The position numbers and the translations under genes were made by a program. Shown piece after piece: positions 1 to 10,163 of a DNA stretch of 64,000 nucleotides (position 1 is the stretch's first letter; every line of letters starts with the position of its first letter). The stretch spans positions 372,001-436,000 of the forward strand of contig NC_018946.1 in NCBI RefSeq assembly GCF_000304475.1. The letters are read 5' to 3'. The notes below the pieces were generated by a model, which saw nothing but the letters and a program-made list of their open reading frames with translations, had not been told where the DNA came from and searched no databases. The stretch is from Kazachstania africana CBS 2517. Its lineage: Eukaryota > Ascomycota > Saccharomycetes > Saccharomycetales > Saccharomycetaceae.

Positions 1-1270
1 ATTCCCTTTCATCTCTAGTCTCGAAGAGTAAACTAGTTGATACGTCAGGGTTGGAATTAGCTATGCTTTCATTAGTCTTGAAGAATAATCTATTGGAATA
101 AGGATCCTTATTGACAATAACTGTCTTTACATCCAAACATTGACTTAAAATAAACCTGTTATTTTTATTATTTTTGGATACAATGAAAATCAAATCGCTT
201 AGAATGAAGAATTTGATCATTTGTGAAAACCTGAATGTTGTAACATTTAATTCAAACCAATCCGAACTTTCTAGAATGAAATGTCTATTCAGATTTTTTC
301 TCTGGTTATTATTATCGAAAATAATATTCTTAACACCATCCACTTTTTTCACTAAATCCAGCAGTTCTTCGTTCCATATCTTATCCAGTACAACTAAACT
401 GCTTTGGTCCCTTTTTTCTTCTTTGCTGTTCATTGGGGGTAATAAGCCATTAGCTTCCTCCTTTCTCTCTTCAAAGAGGAGCCTCTTCTCAGCAATGACA
501 TCAAAATTAGACATAACATTACTTAATTCCTTCACATTATCCCTCAATTGGTTCAATTCGCTGGAAGCAATAAATAGATCATTGTTCACTTTTAATATTT
601 CATTGTAGGAACGATTTAGATTGTCCTTGATCTCCGTATTTATATTATCATTTAAACTAGACAATATGTTAGTGAAATCATCAATCTCTATTGCAGTTGC
701 ACTGCTTAATTCTTGTCTAACAAATTTTTTGGCACTGAATTTGGGATCTAATAAAATGTTTCTTAAAGTAGAAGGTTGGAGAATTTCACTTATATTGGTT
801 TCCTCAGTAGCGTTGAATGATGCTGTTGATATATTCTTAGATATGAGATTCTCAATATTCTGCTCTGTGTTATTCTTATTTGTATCAAGTGAAAGATCCA
901 TAGTTGGAAGTGGCATCGAATAGTCTAAAGTGGGAGGAACATAATTTTGGTTATGAATGGAGAGTCTCCGGTGCATAGATGTAGCTGCTTTATTCTTCTC
1001 ACTGGGGTTTATCTTGGGTAACTGAGCGTACGAACTTTCGCTGGTATTAGACATGTTCAGGTTACTGTAGGGATTTTTGGATGGTTTCAATTTGGCACCC
1101 TTATGCTTGCTATCGGAACTGCTTTTCTTGTTTGAATTGGCATTAACACTGCTACTGGACGATGTAGGTGCCAATTTAGGCTGCGTTGAAGCCACTTTTA
1201 ATTTTGTAGGAGAGCCTGTCATGGTATTCTTCCAATTGTTTCTAGCCTTTCTCAATGAAAAATCCACCAT
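1..1270 (-). CDS. EXO84: Exocyst subunit Exo84, 3'-truncated by window edge
   Basis: This is the N-terminal 423 residues of the exocyst subunit Exo84, which helps tether secretory vesicles to the plasma membrane; the frame stays open to base 1. The start at 1270 is chosen because the protein then begins MVDFSLRKARNNWK, close to the yeast N-terminus, and a later in-frame ATG at 1222 would lose that stretch. A near-identical signature, RRLSIHNQNYVPPTLDYSMP, lies after a basic Ser/Lys-rich region. A coiled-coil segment (SYNEILKVNNDLF) and the start of a PH-like domain (FFILSDLIFIVSKN) follow. The C-terminal helical bundle lies outside the window. The gene is divergent from SIF2, as in S. cerevisiae. 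Identity is firm. Confidence 0.93.
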   Translation of the reverse strand, partial: MVDFSLRKARNNWKNTMTGSPTKLKVASTQPKLAPTSSSSSVNANSNKKSSSDSKHKGAKLKPSKNPYSNLNMSNTSESSYAQLPKINPSEKNKAATSMHRRLSIHNQNYVPPTLDYSMPLPTMDLSLDTNKNNTEQNIENLISKNISTASFNATEETNISEILQPSTLRNILLDPKFSAKKFVRQELSSATAIEIDDFTNILSSLNDNINTEIKDNLNRSYNEILKVNNDLFIASSELNQLRDNVKELSNVMSNFDVIAEKRLLFEERKEEANGLLPPMNSKEEKRDQSSLVVLDKIWNEELLDLVKKVDGVKNIIFDNNNQRKNLNRHFILESSDWFELNVTTFRFSQMIKFFILSDLIFIVSKNNKNNRFILSQCLDVKTVIVNKDPYSNRLFFKTNESIANSNPDVSTSLLFETRDERE

Positions 1271-1482
1271 TGCTGCTTCAAAAACGACGTACTTAATATG
1301 GTTGATCTAAATTGGCAGTTTCTAATGAGTATTATATTCTATGTAACTTTATCTATAATGACCTTACTTGGCAATATGATTCTAAAAGTTATTTTTCTCT
1401 CCTATAAGAAAAAATCGAAAAATTACGAAAACATATAAGACAACTTGAAGTGTCAACAAGAACTGAAATCAGCCAGAACAAG

Positions 1483-3048
1483 ATGAGTATCACGAGTGAG
1501 GAGGTGAACTATTTGATATGGAGATATCTACAAGAGATGGGGAAGGAAGTGAGCGCCCTTGCTCTGCAAGAAGAGACCAGGGTTTTGGAGTTTGATTCAA
1601 AATATAACGAGAATATACCGATTGGAACGTTGGTCAATCTACTACAGAGAGGTATACTGTATACAGAAAGTGAGCTACTGATCGACTATGAGGGCAATCT
1701 CAAGGAAGAGAACGAGGCGCATTTCAGAGAAAACTTCAATCTAGTGGATGCACTGAAGATTGATAAAGAAAAATATCCAGAAATTGCAAATAAAGGTAGG
1801 TTTTCATTAGAAAATGAACCCATAATAGAAGAATTAGAGCCTGAGAATGGAGAAGAACCCGCAGAGAAACAAGCAGAAAGTATACACGTGGAACAGAAGT
1901 TTATAGCTACGGCAGGTCCTAGTTTTGTGAAAACATTAACAGAAACTTTCAGATTCGATACAGCCATTGTGACAACTTCGTGGAATCCGGTACTGGATAA
2001 TACTCTCTGTATCGGACTCAAGGACACAGTAGCCAAAATAGTTGAGTTTAATGACAGTGGGACAGAGATTATTAGTGCGCATGAACTAAGACATCCATTT
2101 GCATTAAGTTCGAGGGCTTCTGACAATATGACAAACCAAGTAACATCTTTAAGTTGGTCTCCTAATGGTGAGTATATTGTTACTGCTGTGGAAAATGGTG
2201 AAATGAGACTGTGGAATAAGACTGGTCAATTACAGAACGTCCTAAACTATCACGGATGTCCAATTTTAGCGATAAAATGGAATATTGGTTCGATGTATTT
2301 CATCTCATTGGATATTGATAATGTAGTTATTGTTTGGGATGTATCGAGTGGTATCTTACAACATTTCGAATTAAGTACTGGCACGGGTGGTGAATCATTA
2401 GGTGTTGATATTGAATGGGTCGATAAAAATAAATTTGTCATTCCAGGTTTTGATGGAGATTTAGTTGTACATGAAGTTAGCGAAAAGAAGTCGATAGGGA
2501 AACTAGTTGGTCATCGTGGTCCAATTAGTTGTATTAATTTTAATAATGACAGTAAACTACTTGCAACTTCAGCGGATGATTTCACAATAAGAGTATGGCA
2601 TGGTGGCAGTAATAATTGTGTAAACTGTTTCTATGGACATTCGCAGAGTATAGTGTCTTTGCATTGGATAAATGATGATGAGATTATAAGTTCCTCTATG
2701 GACGGTTCGGTACGTATTTGGTCACTGTCACAAAATAGACTAATTGGAAACTTAATCATAGATGGAACTCCAATACTTGTTGGTAAACTATCTAAAGATA
2801 AGAAAAAATACTGCATTGGTTGTATGGATGGACAAATATACACATTAGATGTAGAGTTATTCCAAAACAACCACGAAAAATTGCTTGAAAGCCAAAATGA
2901 AACCATAATTATCTTAAACATACCAATTGATGGTAACTACCAAAACAACCGTGATAATGATAACGTTTTTGAACTCTCATGGAATTTTAAGAATGATAAA
3001 CTATCAGTAGCATATTCCGTTGGAGAGGGTGTAATATTATCTATATAG
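1483..3048 (+). CDS. SIF2: WD40/LisH protein Sif2, Set3 histone deacetylase complex subunit
   Basis: This 521-residue protein matches Sif2, the WD40 scaffold of the Set3C histone deacetylase complex that represses meiotic genes. The start at ATG 1483 gives MSITSEEVNYLIWRYLQEMG, the conserved LisH tetramerisation motif. Upstream in-frame codons up to 1450 contain no ATG. Residues about 1-80 are LisH plus linker, then an acidic Glu-rich stretch. The C-terminal 370 residues are WD repeats, with visible signatures such as NGEMRLWNKTG, DDFTIRVWHGG and MDGSVRIWSLS. Length matches the yeast protein (about 535). The neighbour EXO84 is divergent across about 210 bp. Confidence 0.93.
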   Translation: MSITSEEVNYLIWRYLQEMGKEVSALALQEETRVLEFDSKYNENIPIGTLVNLLQRGILYTESELLIDYEGNLKEENEAHFRENFNLVDALKIDKEKYPEIANKGRFSLENEPIIEELEPENGEEPAEKQAESIHVEQKFIATAGPSFVKTLTETFRFDTAIVTTSWNPVLDNTLCIGLKDTVAKIVEFNDSGTEIISAHELRHPFALSSRASDNMTNQVTSLSWSPNGEYIVTAVENGEMRLWNKTGQLQNVLNYHGCPILAIKWNIGSMYFISLDIDNVVIVWDVSSGILQHFELSTGTGGESLGVDIEWVDKNKFVIPGFDGDLVVHEVSEKKSIGKLVGHRGPISCINFNNDSKLLATSADDFTIRVWHGGSNNCVNCFYGHSQSIVSLHWINDDEIISSSMDGSVRIWSLSQNRLIGNLIIDGTPILVGKLSKDKKKYCIGCMDGQIYTLDVELFQNNHEKLLESQNETIIILNIPIDGNYQNNRDNDNVFELSWNFKNDKLSVAYSVGEGVILSI

Positions 3049-3163
3049 AAAAAAGCCAAAGACTCATTAGTAATGTAATTTTTAATATTGCTAAAACAAT
3101 TAAAAAGAATGAACCTTATAAACAATCAAGAGTATATACACTACGAGCAAAATAATATCGACT

Positions 3164-3946
3164 TCACCTTGAGTAACGCTTGTCTTTCTTCTTTTTAGAT
3201 CTCTTATTTTTGGAGCTACTTCTACTTTTAATAGAATTTGAGGTATCAGGATTTGGCTCATACATATCATCCTGACTATTAATCGTAGTTTCATTACTGG
3301 TTGAAATGACAGGATCGTAAGGGCTAGATGTTTGATACTCTTTAAAAGAGACCGGATCGTTGAGACGAGCTTTATAATCCACCGAAACAACTTGATAAGT
3401 AGCAGAAGTTGACGGAGTTGATGGTTTCACCAAATTATCAAATCTTTCATTCAAAGTGTTTTGACTCGCTGAAGTATCAGGATTTCTATTGCTTTCATTA
3501 CCTTTATGTGCTCTCTTCAAAAAAATGGATACGATGTATGATGAAATATATAATAATGGGGATGACACTAGTAAAACTGGTTTCAGAAACCAATTGGTTG
3601 CGGTTCTTAAAATAAAAGAGACTATTTTATACAAAATTGGATTCTTTATGATAACATCATCGAGTTTTGCCAATATAACATCGTTGAACATTGTGTCAGT
3701 AGGAGTGAGAATATTGTGCAAAAACCAGTGCCATGGCTTATTATTCTTGAATAACCTTGACGAAGTGAATAGATCAGAAGCTGTAATTATGTTTAGATAG
3801 ATCATTGCAAACAGTTTTACCGATAAAACCTTGTCTATAGCAGAAGTAAGTAGATTATACTCCTTTAAATGATTCAGTGTTGGTGAAGTTGTTATGAAAT
3901 TAGTGTCTTCAACGACACTTTGATCATCCTGATATGTATCCTGCAT
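3164..3946 (-). CDS. Unassigned 260-residue protein, possibly perilipin-like (Pln1/Pet10 type)
   Basis: I do not recognise this protein with certainty. It has a short acidic N-terminus, a hydrophobic central region (residues about 30-165) with several amphipathic or membrane-like segments, and a Ser/Lys-rich tail ending in KNKRSKKKKDKRYSR. The pattern LKEYNLLTSAIDKVLS followed later by LDDVIIKNPILYKIVSFI resembles the layout of perilipin (PAT) proteins, so a lipid-droplet coat protein like yeast Pln1/Pet10 is one possibility. This is inference from pattern only. The length fits (yeast Pln1 is about 283 residues). It is convergent with SIF2 and divergent from RPE1, a position with no counterpart that I know in S. 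cerevisiae. The ORF itself is credible; the function is weakly supported. Confidence 0.6.
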   Translation of the reverse strand: MQDTYQDDQSVVEDTNFITTSPTLNHLKEYNLLTSAIDKVLSVKLFAMIYLNIITASDLFTSSRLFKNNKPWHWFLHNILTPTDTMFNDVILAKLDDVIIKNPILYKIVSFILRTATNWFLKPVLLVSSPLLYISSYIVSIFLKRAHKGNESNRNPDTSASQNTLNERFDNLVKPSTPSTSATYQVVSVDYKARLNDPVSFKEYQTSSPYDPVISTSNETTINSQDDMYEPNPDTSNSIKSRSSSKNKRSKKKKDKRYSR

Positions 3947-4162
3947 AGTTGCTAGTGATTGCGGATTTAGGTATTCCCAGTCGATATTCTTTTACACCTA
4001 TGTGAATAAAGAATAGAGTGTCTTATAAATTATATACAAATCCAAAGGGTAAGAAAAGTCATCTCATCGTATTCAATCTGATTCTTTCAATGGTAACGTG
4101 ACCGGCTGATGTGTCATGTAAGGGTTTTCGAATACACTTTATATACCACTTAGTCACCATAA

Positions 4163-4225
4163 CAGCAAGGCCACTCACCGTCCAAGCCTGGCAGTATGAA
4201 TGCTCTTGGACTGTGAGTGGTGCTG
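4163..4225. repeat. Long imperfect inverted repeat (about 21-bp stem)
   Basis: The left arm reads CAGCA (4163-4167), a 3-nt bulge, then CCACTCAC, a mismatch, and GTCCAAG (4171-4186). The right arm is CTTGGAC, a mismatch, GTGAGTGG (4205-4220), then TGCTG (4221-4225). The loop is 18 nt. The core stem pairs 15 of 16 positions. No gene explains it. It could be an RNA hairpin or a transposon relic. Confidence 0.7.
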
Positions 4226-4582
4226 GGAGGATCAGAAACACTCGGTGGTTTGCTACTGTCTTTTCTTGTCGTTCAAGGTAGGATATTGCATCCTCTGTAT
4301 GTGTTGATAGCAAATGCAAAAGATATAAACAAGTGGTAGGGCCAGAGAACAGTGGCATGAATACTGAGTTGGAAGGAATTCACACAATGACCTTGTGTAA
4401 GAATGCCTCACAATGTTCTTCTTCAACCATTCCGGACTAGACAGTACGACTCCAAACAGACTGAGAAAGTGAACATCCCGTCTTGAAGTAATACGACTCT
4501 CCTTCAGAATGCAGAATGATACGAACGAATGAGAAACTGGCCCTGCTGTCTCAGTTGACAGATGTGTATCCTGTATATAACA

Positions 4583-4626
4583 CCGACCGGTCGGGATATT
4601 TCAAATATTGACAATCTTTGAAATAT
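4583..4626. promoter_or_regulatory. Palindrome cluster in the RPE1 promoter
   Basis: CCGACCGGTCGG (4583-4594) is a perfect 12-bp palindrome with CGG/CCG triplets, of the kind bound by zinc-cluster dimers. It is followed directly by a perfect 10-bp inverted repeat, ATATTTCAAA (4596-4605) and TTTGAAATAT (4617-4626). The cluster lies 93-136 bp upstream of the RPE1 ATG. The binding protein is unknown. Confidence 0.45.
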
Positions 4627-4718
4627 ATAAAAGTCGAAACTTGAAATTGAAAGATTAGTTCGAGTTTTTCTCTTCGATATCTCAGAATAAAAGTGAAAAG
4701 AATACTTTACAGTATAAT

Positions 4719-5441
4719 ATGGTCAAGCCAGTTATTGCACCTTCCATTCTAGCCTCAGATTTTGCTAATCTCGGTTGCGATTGCCATAAAGTCATCAATG
4801 CAGGTGCTGAATGGTTGCACATTGATGTTATGGACGGTCATTTCGTCCCAAATATAACGCTGGGTCAGCCTATAGTAACTTCTTTACGTAAAGCAGTACC
4901 ACGTGCAGGATCTGAAGACAACAAAGAGGGCAAACCAAGTGCTTTTTTCGACTGTCATATGATGGTTGAAAATCCAGAAAATTGGGTTTCAGATTTTGTT
5001 AAAGCAGGTGCAGATCAATTTACTTTTCATTATGAATCAACCAAGAGTCCATTAGAGTTAGTTAAACTGATTAAATCGTACGGAATTAGAGCCGCATGTG
5101 CTATTAAACCAGGTACTCCCGTTGATGTCTTATTTGAATTGGGTCAGTACTTAGATATGGCACTTGTTATGACCGTTGAACCTGGTTTTGGTGGTCAAAA
5201 GTTCATGGCAGATATGATGCCAAAAGTCGAAAAATTGAGAGAATTATTCCCAAACTTAGATATTCAAGTTGATGGTGGATTAGGTAAAGAGACCATTCCT
5301 CAGGCTGCCAAAGCAGGTGCCAACATTATTGTTGCTGGTACTTCAGTCTTTGGTGCACAAGATCCAGCTGACGTTATTTCCTTCATGAAGAATGAAGTTA
5401 GAAAAGAACTGACATCTAAGAACTTGTTGACCGAAGAGTAA
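4719..5441 (+). CDS. RPE1: D-ribulose-5-phosphate 3-epimerase Rpe1
   Basis: This 240-residue cytosolic enzyme interconverts ribulose-5-phosphate and xylulose-5-phosphate in the non-oxidative pentose phosphate pathway. It is a TIM barrel with all family hallmarks. These are [12 protein letters not shown] at the N-terminus, the metal/acid motif [12 protein letters not shown] (residues about 34-45), the DCHMMVENP strand, [13 protein letters not shown], and the phosphate-binding end VDGGLG followed by GTSVFGA. Length is essentially that of S. cerevisiae Rpe1 (238). The next gene, ALB1, is convergent, as in S. cerevisiae (YJL121-YJL122). Confidence 0.97.
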   Translation: MVKPVIAPSILASDFANLGCDCHKVINAGAEWLHIDVMDGHFVPNITLGQPIVTSLRKAVPRAGSEDNKEGKPSAFFDCHMMVENPENWVSDFVKAGADQFTFHYESTKSPLELVKLIKSYGIRAACAIKPGTPVDVLFELGQYLDMALVMTVEPGFGGQKFMADMMPKVEKLRELFPNLDIQVDGGLGKETIPQAAKAGANIIVAGTSVFGAQDPADVISFMKNEVRKELTSKNLLTEE

Positions 5442-5556
5442 TGGTAGTTTATAATAATCTGTATTATACTTAATATACATAATATAAAATGAATTTATTT
5501 AAATTTTTTATCTAATATTATTGAGATACAATGGGGTGTGTGTATGTGCTTGTTAT

Positions 5557-6039
5557 TCAAGGAAAGAAAGGGCCTCCGAATGTAGTACCTTGACCATTTT
5601 CTATTATTAATGGATCAGAAGTTGTATCTTCGATGACACTCCAAAGGGCTTCTTTCACTAAAGTTAAATTTGATTTTTTCAAATCTTGTTTCTTACCATT
5701 ACTAGAATCGACATCCATTTCAATGTCATTTTCAATCTTTGATCCTACATCAAGTAATAATTTTCTTTGTTCAGCATATTTCAAGTTTCTTTCTATTTTT
5801 TTAGTTCTCTTCTTGGAAAGAGTCTTTGTAGTGATGGGACCATTTGGACTAGATTCTTTATTGAAATATAAATCTAGTGCCACGGATTTAATTTCACCAG
5901 ATTTGGAACTTTCACTAGATCTTTGTGGGTTTAAAAGACCCAACTTTTCACGAGCATCTCTCTTCTTGGCGTTTCTTTGCACTCTCTTGTTTGCATTTAA
6001 CGTTAGCTTAGGTCTATTAATAGAGTTCTTGGATGGCAT
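5557..6039 (-). CDS. ALB1: Pre-60S shuttling factor Alb1
   Basis: This 160-residue basic protein matches Alb1, which travels with Arx1 on nascent 60S ribosomal subunits from nucleus to cytoplasm. The first residues, MPSKNSINRPKLTLNANKR, and the last, NGQGTTFGGPFFP, are nearly those of yeast. In between are SGEIKSVALDLYF, TKTLSKKRTKKIERNLKYAEQRK and LTLVKEALWSVI. It starts at the first ATG on this strand, with PAC and RRPE ribosome-biogenesis motifs upstream. It is convergent with RPE1 and divergent from MTC1. Confidence 0.95.
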   Translation of the reverse strand: MPSKNSINRPKLTLNANKRVQRNAKKRDAREKLGLLNPQRSSESSKSGEIKSVALDLYFNKESSPNGPITTKTLSKKRTKKIERNLKYAEQRKLLLDVGSKIENDIEMDVDSSNGKKQDLKKSNLTLVKEALWSVIEDTTSDPLIIENGQGTTFGGPFFP

Positions 6040-6510
6040 GGCTTCAGTGATCTAGATAGATGGAATATAATCGATGAGATGAGTATTTGATATATTGTAA
6101 ATCAAATATATAATAAATCCTGTGGGCATTGAAAAATTTTTTGGGCATCGCACAGTGAAAAATGTCGATGGTGAAAGGGAATGACAAGTTATCGTTTTAC
6201 AAAGAGAGATTGAGGGACCCCGGGAAATGGACTATTACGATGAATCAAGATAGTAATAACCAATTGCATAAATTACAGTGACAATCACAGGATGAATTCG
6301 ATCGCAGGGAGTTCCATTCTCTGATATCAATCTGTCGCAACAAAATTTGGCCATAGACTTTTTAGAAGCTGGGTAACAGATTTTCATGACACCGCGCGAG
6401 GGCCCAAAAAAAAAAGAGGAACAATTTTGTATGAAAAAGGAAGTCTTGTTTGTTTGAATAAGATCAGTCTATATAGAACTTAGTAAAGCAGATTTGCAGC
6501 CCAGTGAACG
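6040..6510. promoter_or_regulatory. ALB1/MTC1 divergent promoter with PAC and RRPE motifs
   Basis: GATGAGATGAG (PAC-type, 6073-6083) and AAAAATTTT (RRPE-type, 6132-6140) lie 34-101 bp upstream of the ALB1 start. These two elements mark ribosome-biogenesis genes in yeasts, which fits ALB1. On the MTC1 side there is an A-tract (about 6407-6416) and a TATA-like CTATATAG (6470-6477). The rest of the 471-bp gap shows nothing else recognisable. Confidence 0.6.
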
Positions 6511-7851
6511 ATGTCTGAAGAACGGAAATCTACTGAAGCAGACGATGTTTTTGAGTTTTTGGAGTCTCTTCCCAACGACGGTGCAAACGAGAAAGTAGAC
6601 GACGGCAACAAGAAAAAAGGTAACAAAGATGAAGATATTTTTGAGTTCTTAGATGAATTGGAAAAGAGTAATTTGAAAAGTAAAGGTAAAGAGGCTAAAG
6701 TTGCGAGGAAGCAAGAGCAGCCACTTGAGAAGGAGGGAGCTAAACAGGAGCCAGAAGAAACCAAACCAAAAGAAGTTGAGCCGGTGTCAAATGAGACCGT
6801 GTCCAAGGGGACAGTGGAAAATCCGGAAGAAAATGAACAAGATGGAGAGCCATTGAATGATCCTATTACTTCGATCTCCAACTGGTGGACCTCTTCGGGT
6901 TCTACAGCGGTTTCAAATTTGTGGAGCAAGACCACAGAACAAGCCTCAAAAGTTAAAGATAGAATCCAAAAAGAACAGCAAACTTTGACCACTACGTTAC
7001 CCATTAAGATAAATACAAACACTATAAGTGAACTAGCGAAAAATCTGTCGAGAATTGTTGTCGGAGAAACTGAAGAAGTTTTGAGAATTCACTTGGTACA
7101 CGATTTGGTCAATTATTCAAATTTACAATACTATGTTGAATCAAAATTCGATCAAGTTTTAAGCAGTCAAGTTCAAGGTGGTATCAGGATATTTGTTGAC
7201 GAATGGGGGAAACCACATCAAGACGATACTACTACTATATCATTCATAAATGACAATAGAAGAAGTTTGAATTTATTTGTTGGTAAAATCACTGATGGTG
7301 AAAAATTAGCCTTTGCCAATTTAGATAACGCAATTAAGTTATTCAATAAAGCACAAGAAGAGATTTCAAAGCAACAAAAAGAGGCAGCTGATGGTGACGA
7401 TGAAAATGAAAAAAACACTAATGAAGATACTAAGGATAATATCAGTGATATTTTCATCTCCATACTACCAATCTCCATTCCAATAAGTGGTTCCAAAGAT
7501 GTCGAGACAGATGATATTTTAACAACAGACTCTTCTCAATCGGGTAATTTCAATTTCACTATTGTCTTGAGAGATATCACAAACAACATCACAACCATAA
7601 CAAGGTCACAGGGTTTCCCAAACAAGTGGGCAGAGTGGTTAGAAGGCACTAAAGATGAAGACAACACCAAACAGGAAGAAAAATCCAAGAAAGAAGAGGA
7701 AGAAGAAGAAGAAGAAAAAGAACCGGCAAATGACGAAGAAGGTGAAATCGATCCAAGTGACTGGGTCAGAGACTGGATCGAAGATGGTCTCTCCCTTGTA
7801 TTTGGTGTCGTAGCGCAAAATTACGTTATCGATAGAATGGGTCTCAACTAA
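6511..7851 (+). CDS. MTC1: Mtc1, Golgi/COPI-associated protein
   Basis: This 446-residue hydrophilic protein matches Mtc1 (maintenance of telomere capping 1, found with Golgi/COPI vesicles; exact biochemical role unknown). Recognisable features are MSEERKSTEADDVFEFLESLPN with the repeated DxFEFLxxLE pattern at residues 48-55, the ISNWWTSSGSTAVSNLWSK stretch (about 126-144), and a conserved C-terminal tail DPSDWVRDWIEDGL (about 413-426). A run of eight Glu lies shortly before that tail. Length is slightly below yeast (478). Position between ALB1 and LSM1 matches S. cerevisiae. Confidence 0.93.
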   Translation: MSEERKSTEADDVFEFLESLPNDGANEKVDDGNKKKGNKDEDIFEFLDELEKSNLKSKGKEAKVARKQEQPLEKEGAKQEPEETKPKEVEPVSNETVSKGTVENPEENEQDGEPLNDPITSISNWWTSSGSTAVSNLWSKTTEQASKVKDRIQKEQQTLTTTLPIKINTNTISELAKNLSRIVVGETEEVLRIHLVHDLVNYSNLQYYVESKFDQVLSSQVQGGIRIFVDEWGKPHQDDTTTISFINDNRRSLNLFVGKITDGEKLAFANLDNAIKLFNKAQEEISKQQKEAADGDDENEKNTNEDTKDNISDIFISILPISIPISGSKDVETDDILTTDSSQSGNFNFTIVLRDITNNITTITRSQGFPNKWAEWLEGTKDEDNTKQEEKSKKEEEEEEEEKEPANDEEGEIDPSDWVRDWIEDGLSLVFGVVAQNYVIDRMGLN

Positions 7852-7935
7852 GAATGAGCCTCCTAACGCTCTCACGATATATAATTAACGGAATTCCTCA
7901 TTCCAGCAATAGTAATATTAGTTATGCCATCTGTA

Positions 7936-7962
7936 TTACCCGACCTTTTTTTTTTTTTATTA
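7936..7962. promoter_or_regulatory. Reb1-type site plus poly(T) tract upstream of LSM1
   Basis: TTACCCG at 7936-7942 is a perfect Reb1 core and is followed at once by a run of T (about 7945-7957). This pairing of a general regulatory factor site with a poly(dA:dT) tract is the usual signature of a nucleosome-depleted yeast promoter. It lies about 130 bp before the LSM1 ATG. Confidence 0.55.
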
Positions 7963-8074
7963 TGCACGAAATTTGTTCCGAATAGCAAAATTATGACAAG
8001 AGAAGGCATGCTTTTAGAGTTATATAGTCTTGTTTGTGCTGGAGAGGAGCATAACGAAGGAATAAACGAATATC

Positions 8075-8617
8075 ATGTCTAGCTCTGGTAGCCCTGATCC
8101 GAAGGAGCAACAGCAAGATAAACAGCCGAAAGAGCAACATCATAAGGAATTAAAGAAGCAACAATCTAAAAAAATTACAGAGGGAGAGGCAGATTTGTAT
8201 CTTGACCAGTATAATTTCACTACAACAGCAGCAATAGTCAGTTCTGTCGATCGTAAAATATTCGTGCTATTACGTGATGGTAGATTGCTTTTCGGTGTTT
8301 TAAGAACGTTTGATCAATACGCAAATCTAATATTACAACATTGTGTTGAAAGAATATACTTGACTGATGAAAATAAGTATGCTGAAGAAGATCGTGGTGT
8401 TTTCATGATCCGTGGTGAAAATGTTGTAATGTTAGGAGAAGTTGATATCGACAAAGAAGATCAACCTTTAGAGTTAATGGAAAGTATACCTTTCAGAGAA
8501 GCAGAAATGATTAAAAAGACAAATGACGCTGCCAGATTTAAATCAGAGACACATAAGACCAAACTCTACGCTCGTTATGGGCTCACTCATGATTTCCATA
8601 GAACCGATATGTACTAA
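8075..8617 (+). CDS. LSM1: Lsm1, mRNA decay Lsm1-7 ring subunit
   Basis: This 180-residue protein is Lsm1, the subunit that distinguishes the cytoplasmic Lsm1-7/Pat1 decapping-activator ring, which binds 3' ends of deadenylated mRNAs in P-bodies. The N-terminus is Gln/Lys-rich and variable. The Sm fold follows, from KITEGEADLYLDQYNFTTTA through Sm1 (VLLRDGRLLFGVLRTFDQYANL) and Sm2 (MIRGENVVMLGEV). The Lsm1-specific C-terminal tail ends in HDFHRTDMY. Slightly longer than yeast (172), all in the N-terminus. Confidence 0.96.
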   Translation: MSSSGSPDPKEQQQDKQPKEQHHKELKKQQSKKITEGEADLYLDQYNFTTTAAIVSSVDRKIFVLLRDGRLLFGVLRTFDQYANLILQHCVERIYLTDENKYAEEDRGVFMIRGENVVMLGEVDIDKEDQPLELMESIPFREAEMIKKTNDAARFKSETHKTKLYARYGLTHDFHRTDMY

Positions 8618-10106
<1,489 letters not shown>

Positions 10107-10163
10107 AAATGAAAAAAATTCTTGTAACATATAAGGTCATAAAAGTAATATTTATCATTTATT

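Larger units (their letters stand above)
3947..4718. other. Intergenic region upstream of RPE1, rich in inverted repeats
   Basis: This 772-bp divergent gap holds the promoters of RPE1 and the unassigned protein. It contains a long imperfect hairpin (4163-4225), a smaller hairpin of ACACAA/TTGTGT arms near 4391-4407, and a palindrome cluster at 4583-4626 just before a TATA-like TATATAA (4624-4630). I found no tRNA A/B boxes and no convincing ORF. The region is less AT-rich than most gaps in this window, which makes a non-coding RNA or relic element possible. Confidence 0.5.

Noticed and set aside
174..1310. Three plus-strand open frames (174-608, 621-923, 1077-1310)
   Set aside because: They are antisense to EXO84, whose minus-strand frame is continuous and clearly conserved.
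4059..4358. 99-codon reverse ORF with an ATG in the RPE1 upstream gap
   Set aside because: It covers the long hairpin, has no recognisable domain, and its composition looks like translated non-coding sequence.
6194..6208. CGTTTTACAAAGAGA resembles the 3' end of U6 snRNA
   Set aside because: Upstream sequence shows none of the conserved U6 core (no ACAGAGA box region or internal stem), so this is a chance 15-base match.
7960..7995. GTTCCGAA with flanking AT-rich DNA, tested as centromere element CDEIII
   Set aside because: No RTCACRTG element lies at the right distance, and the flanking CDEIII positions do not match.
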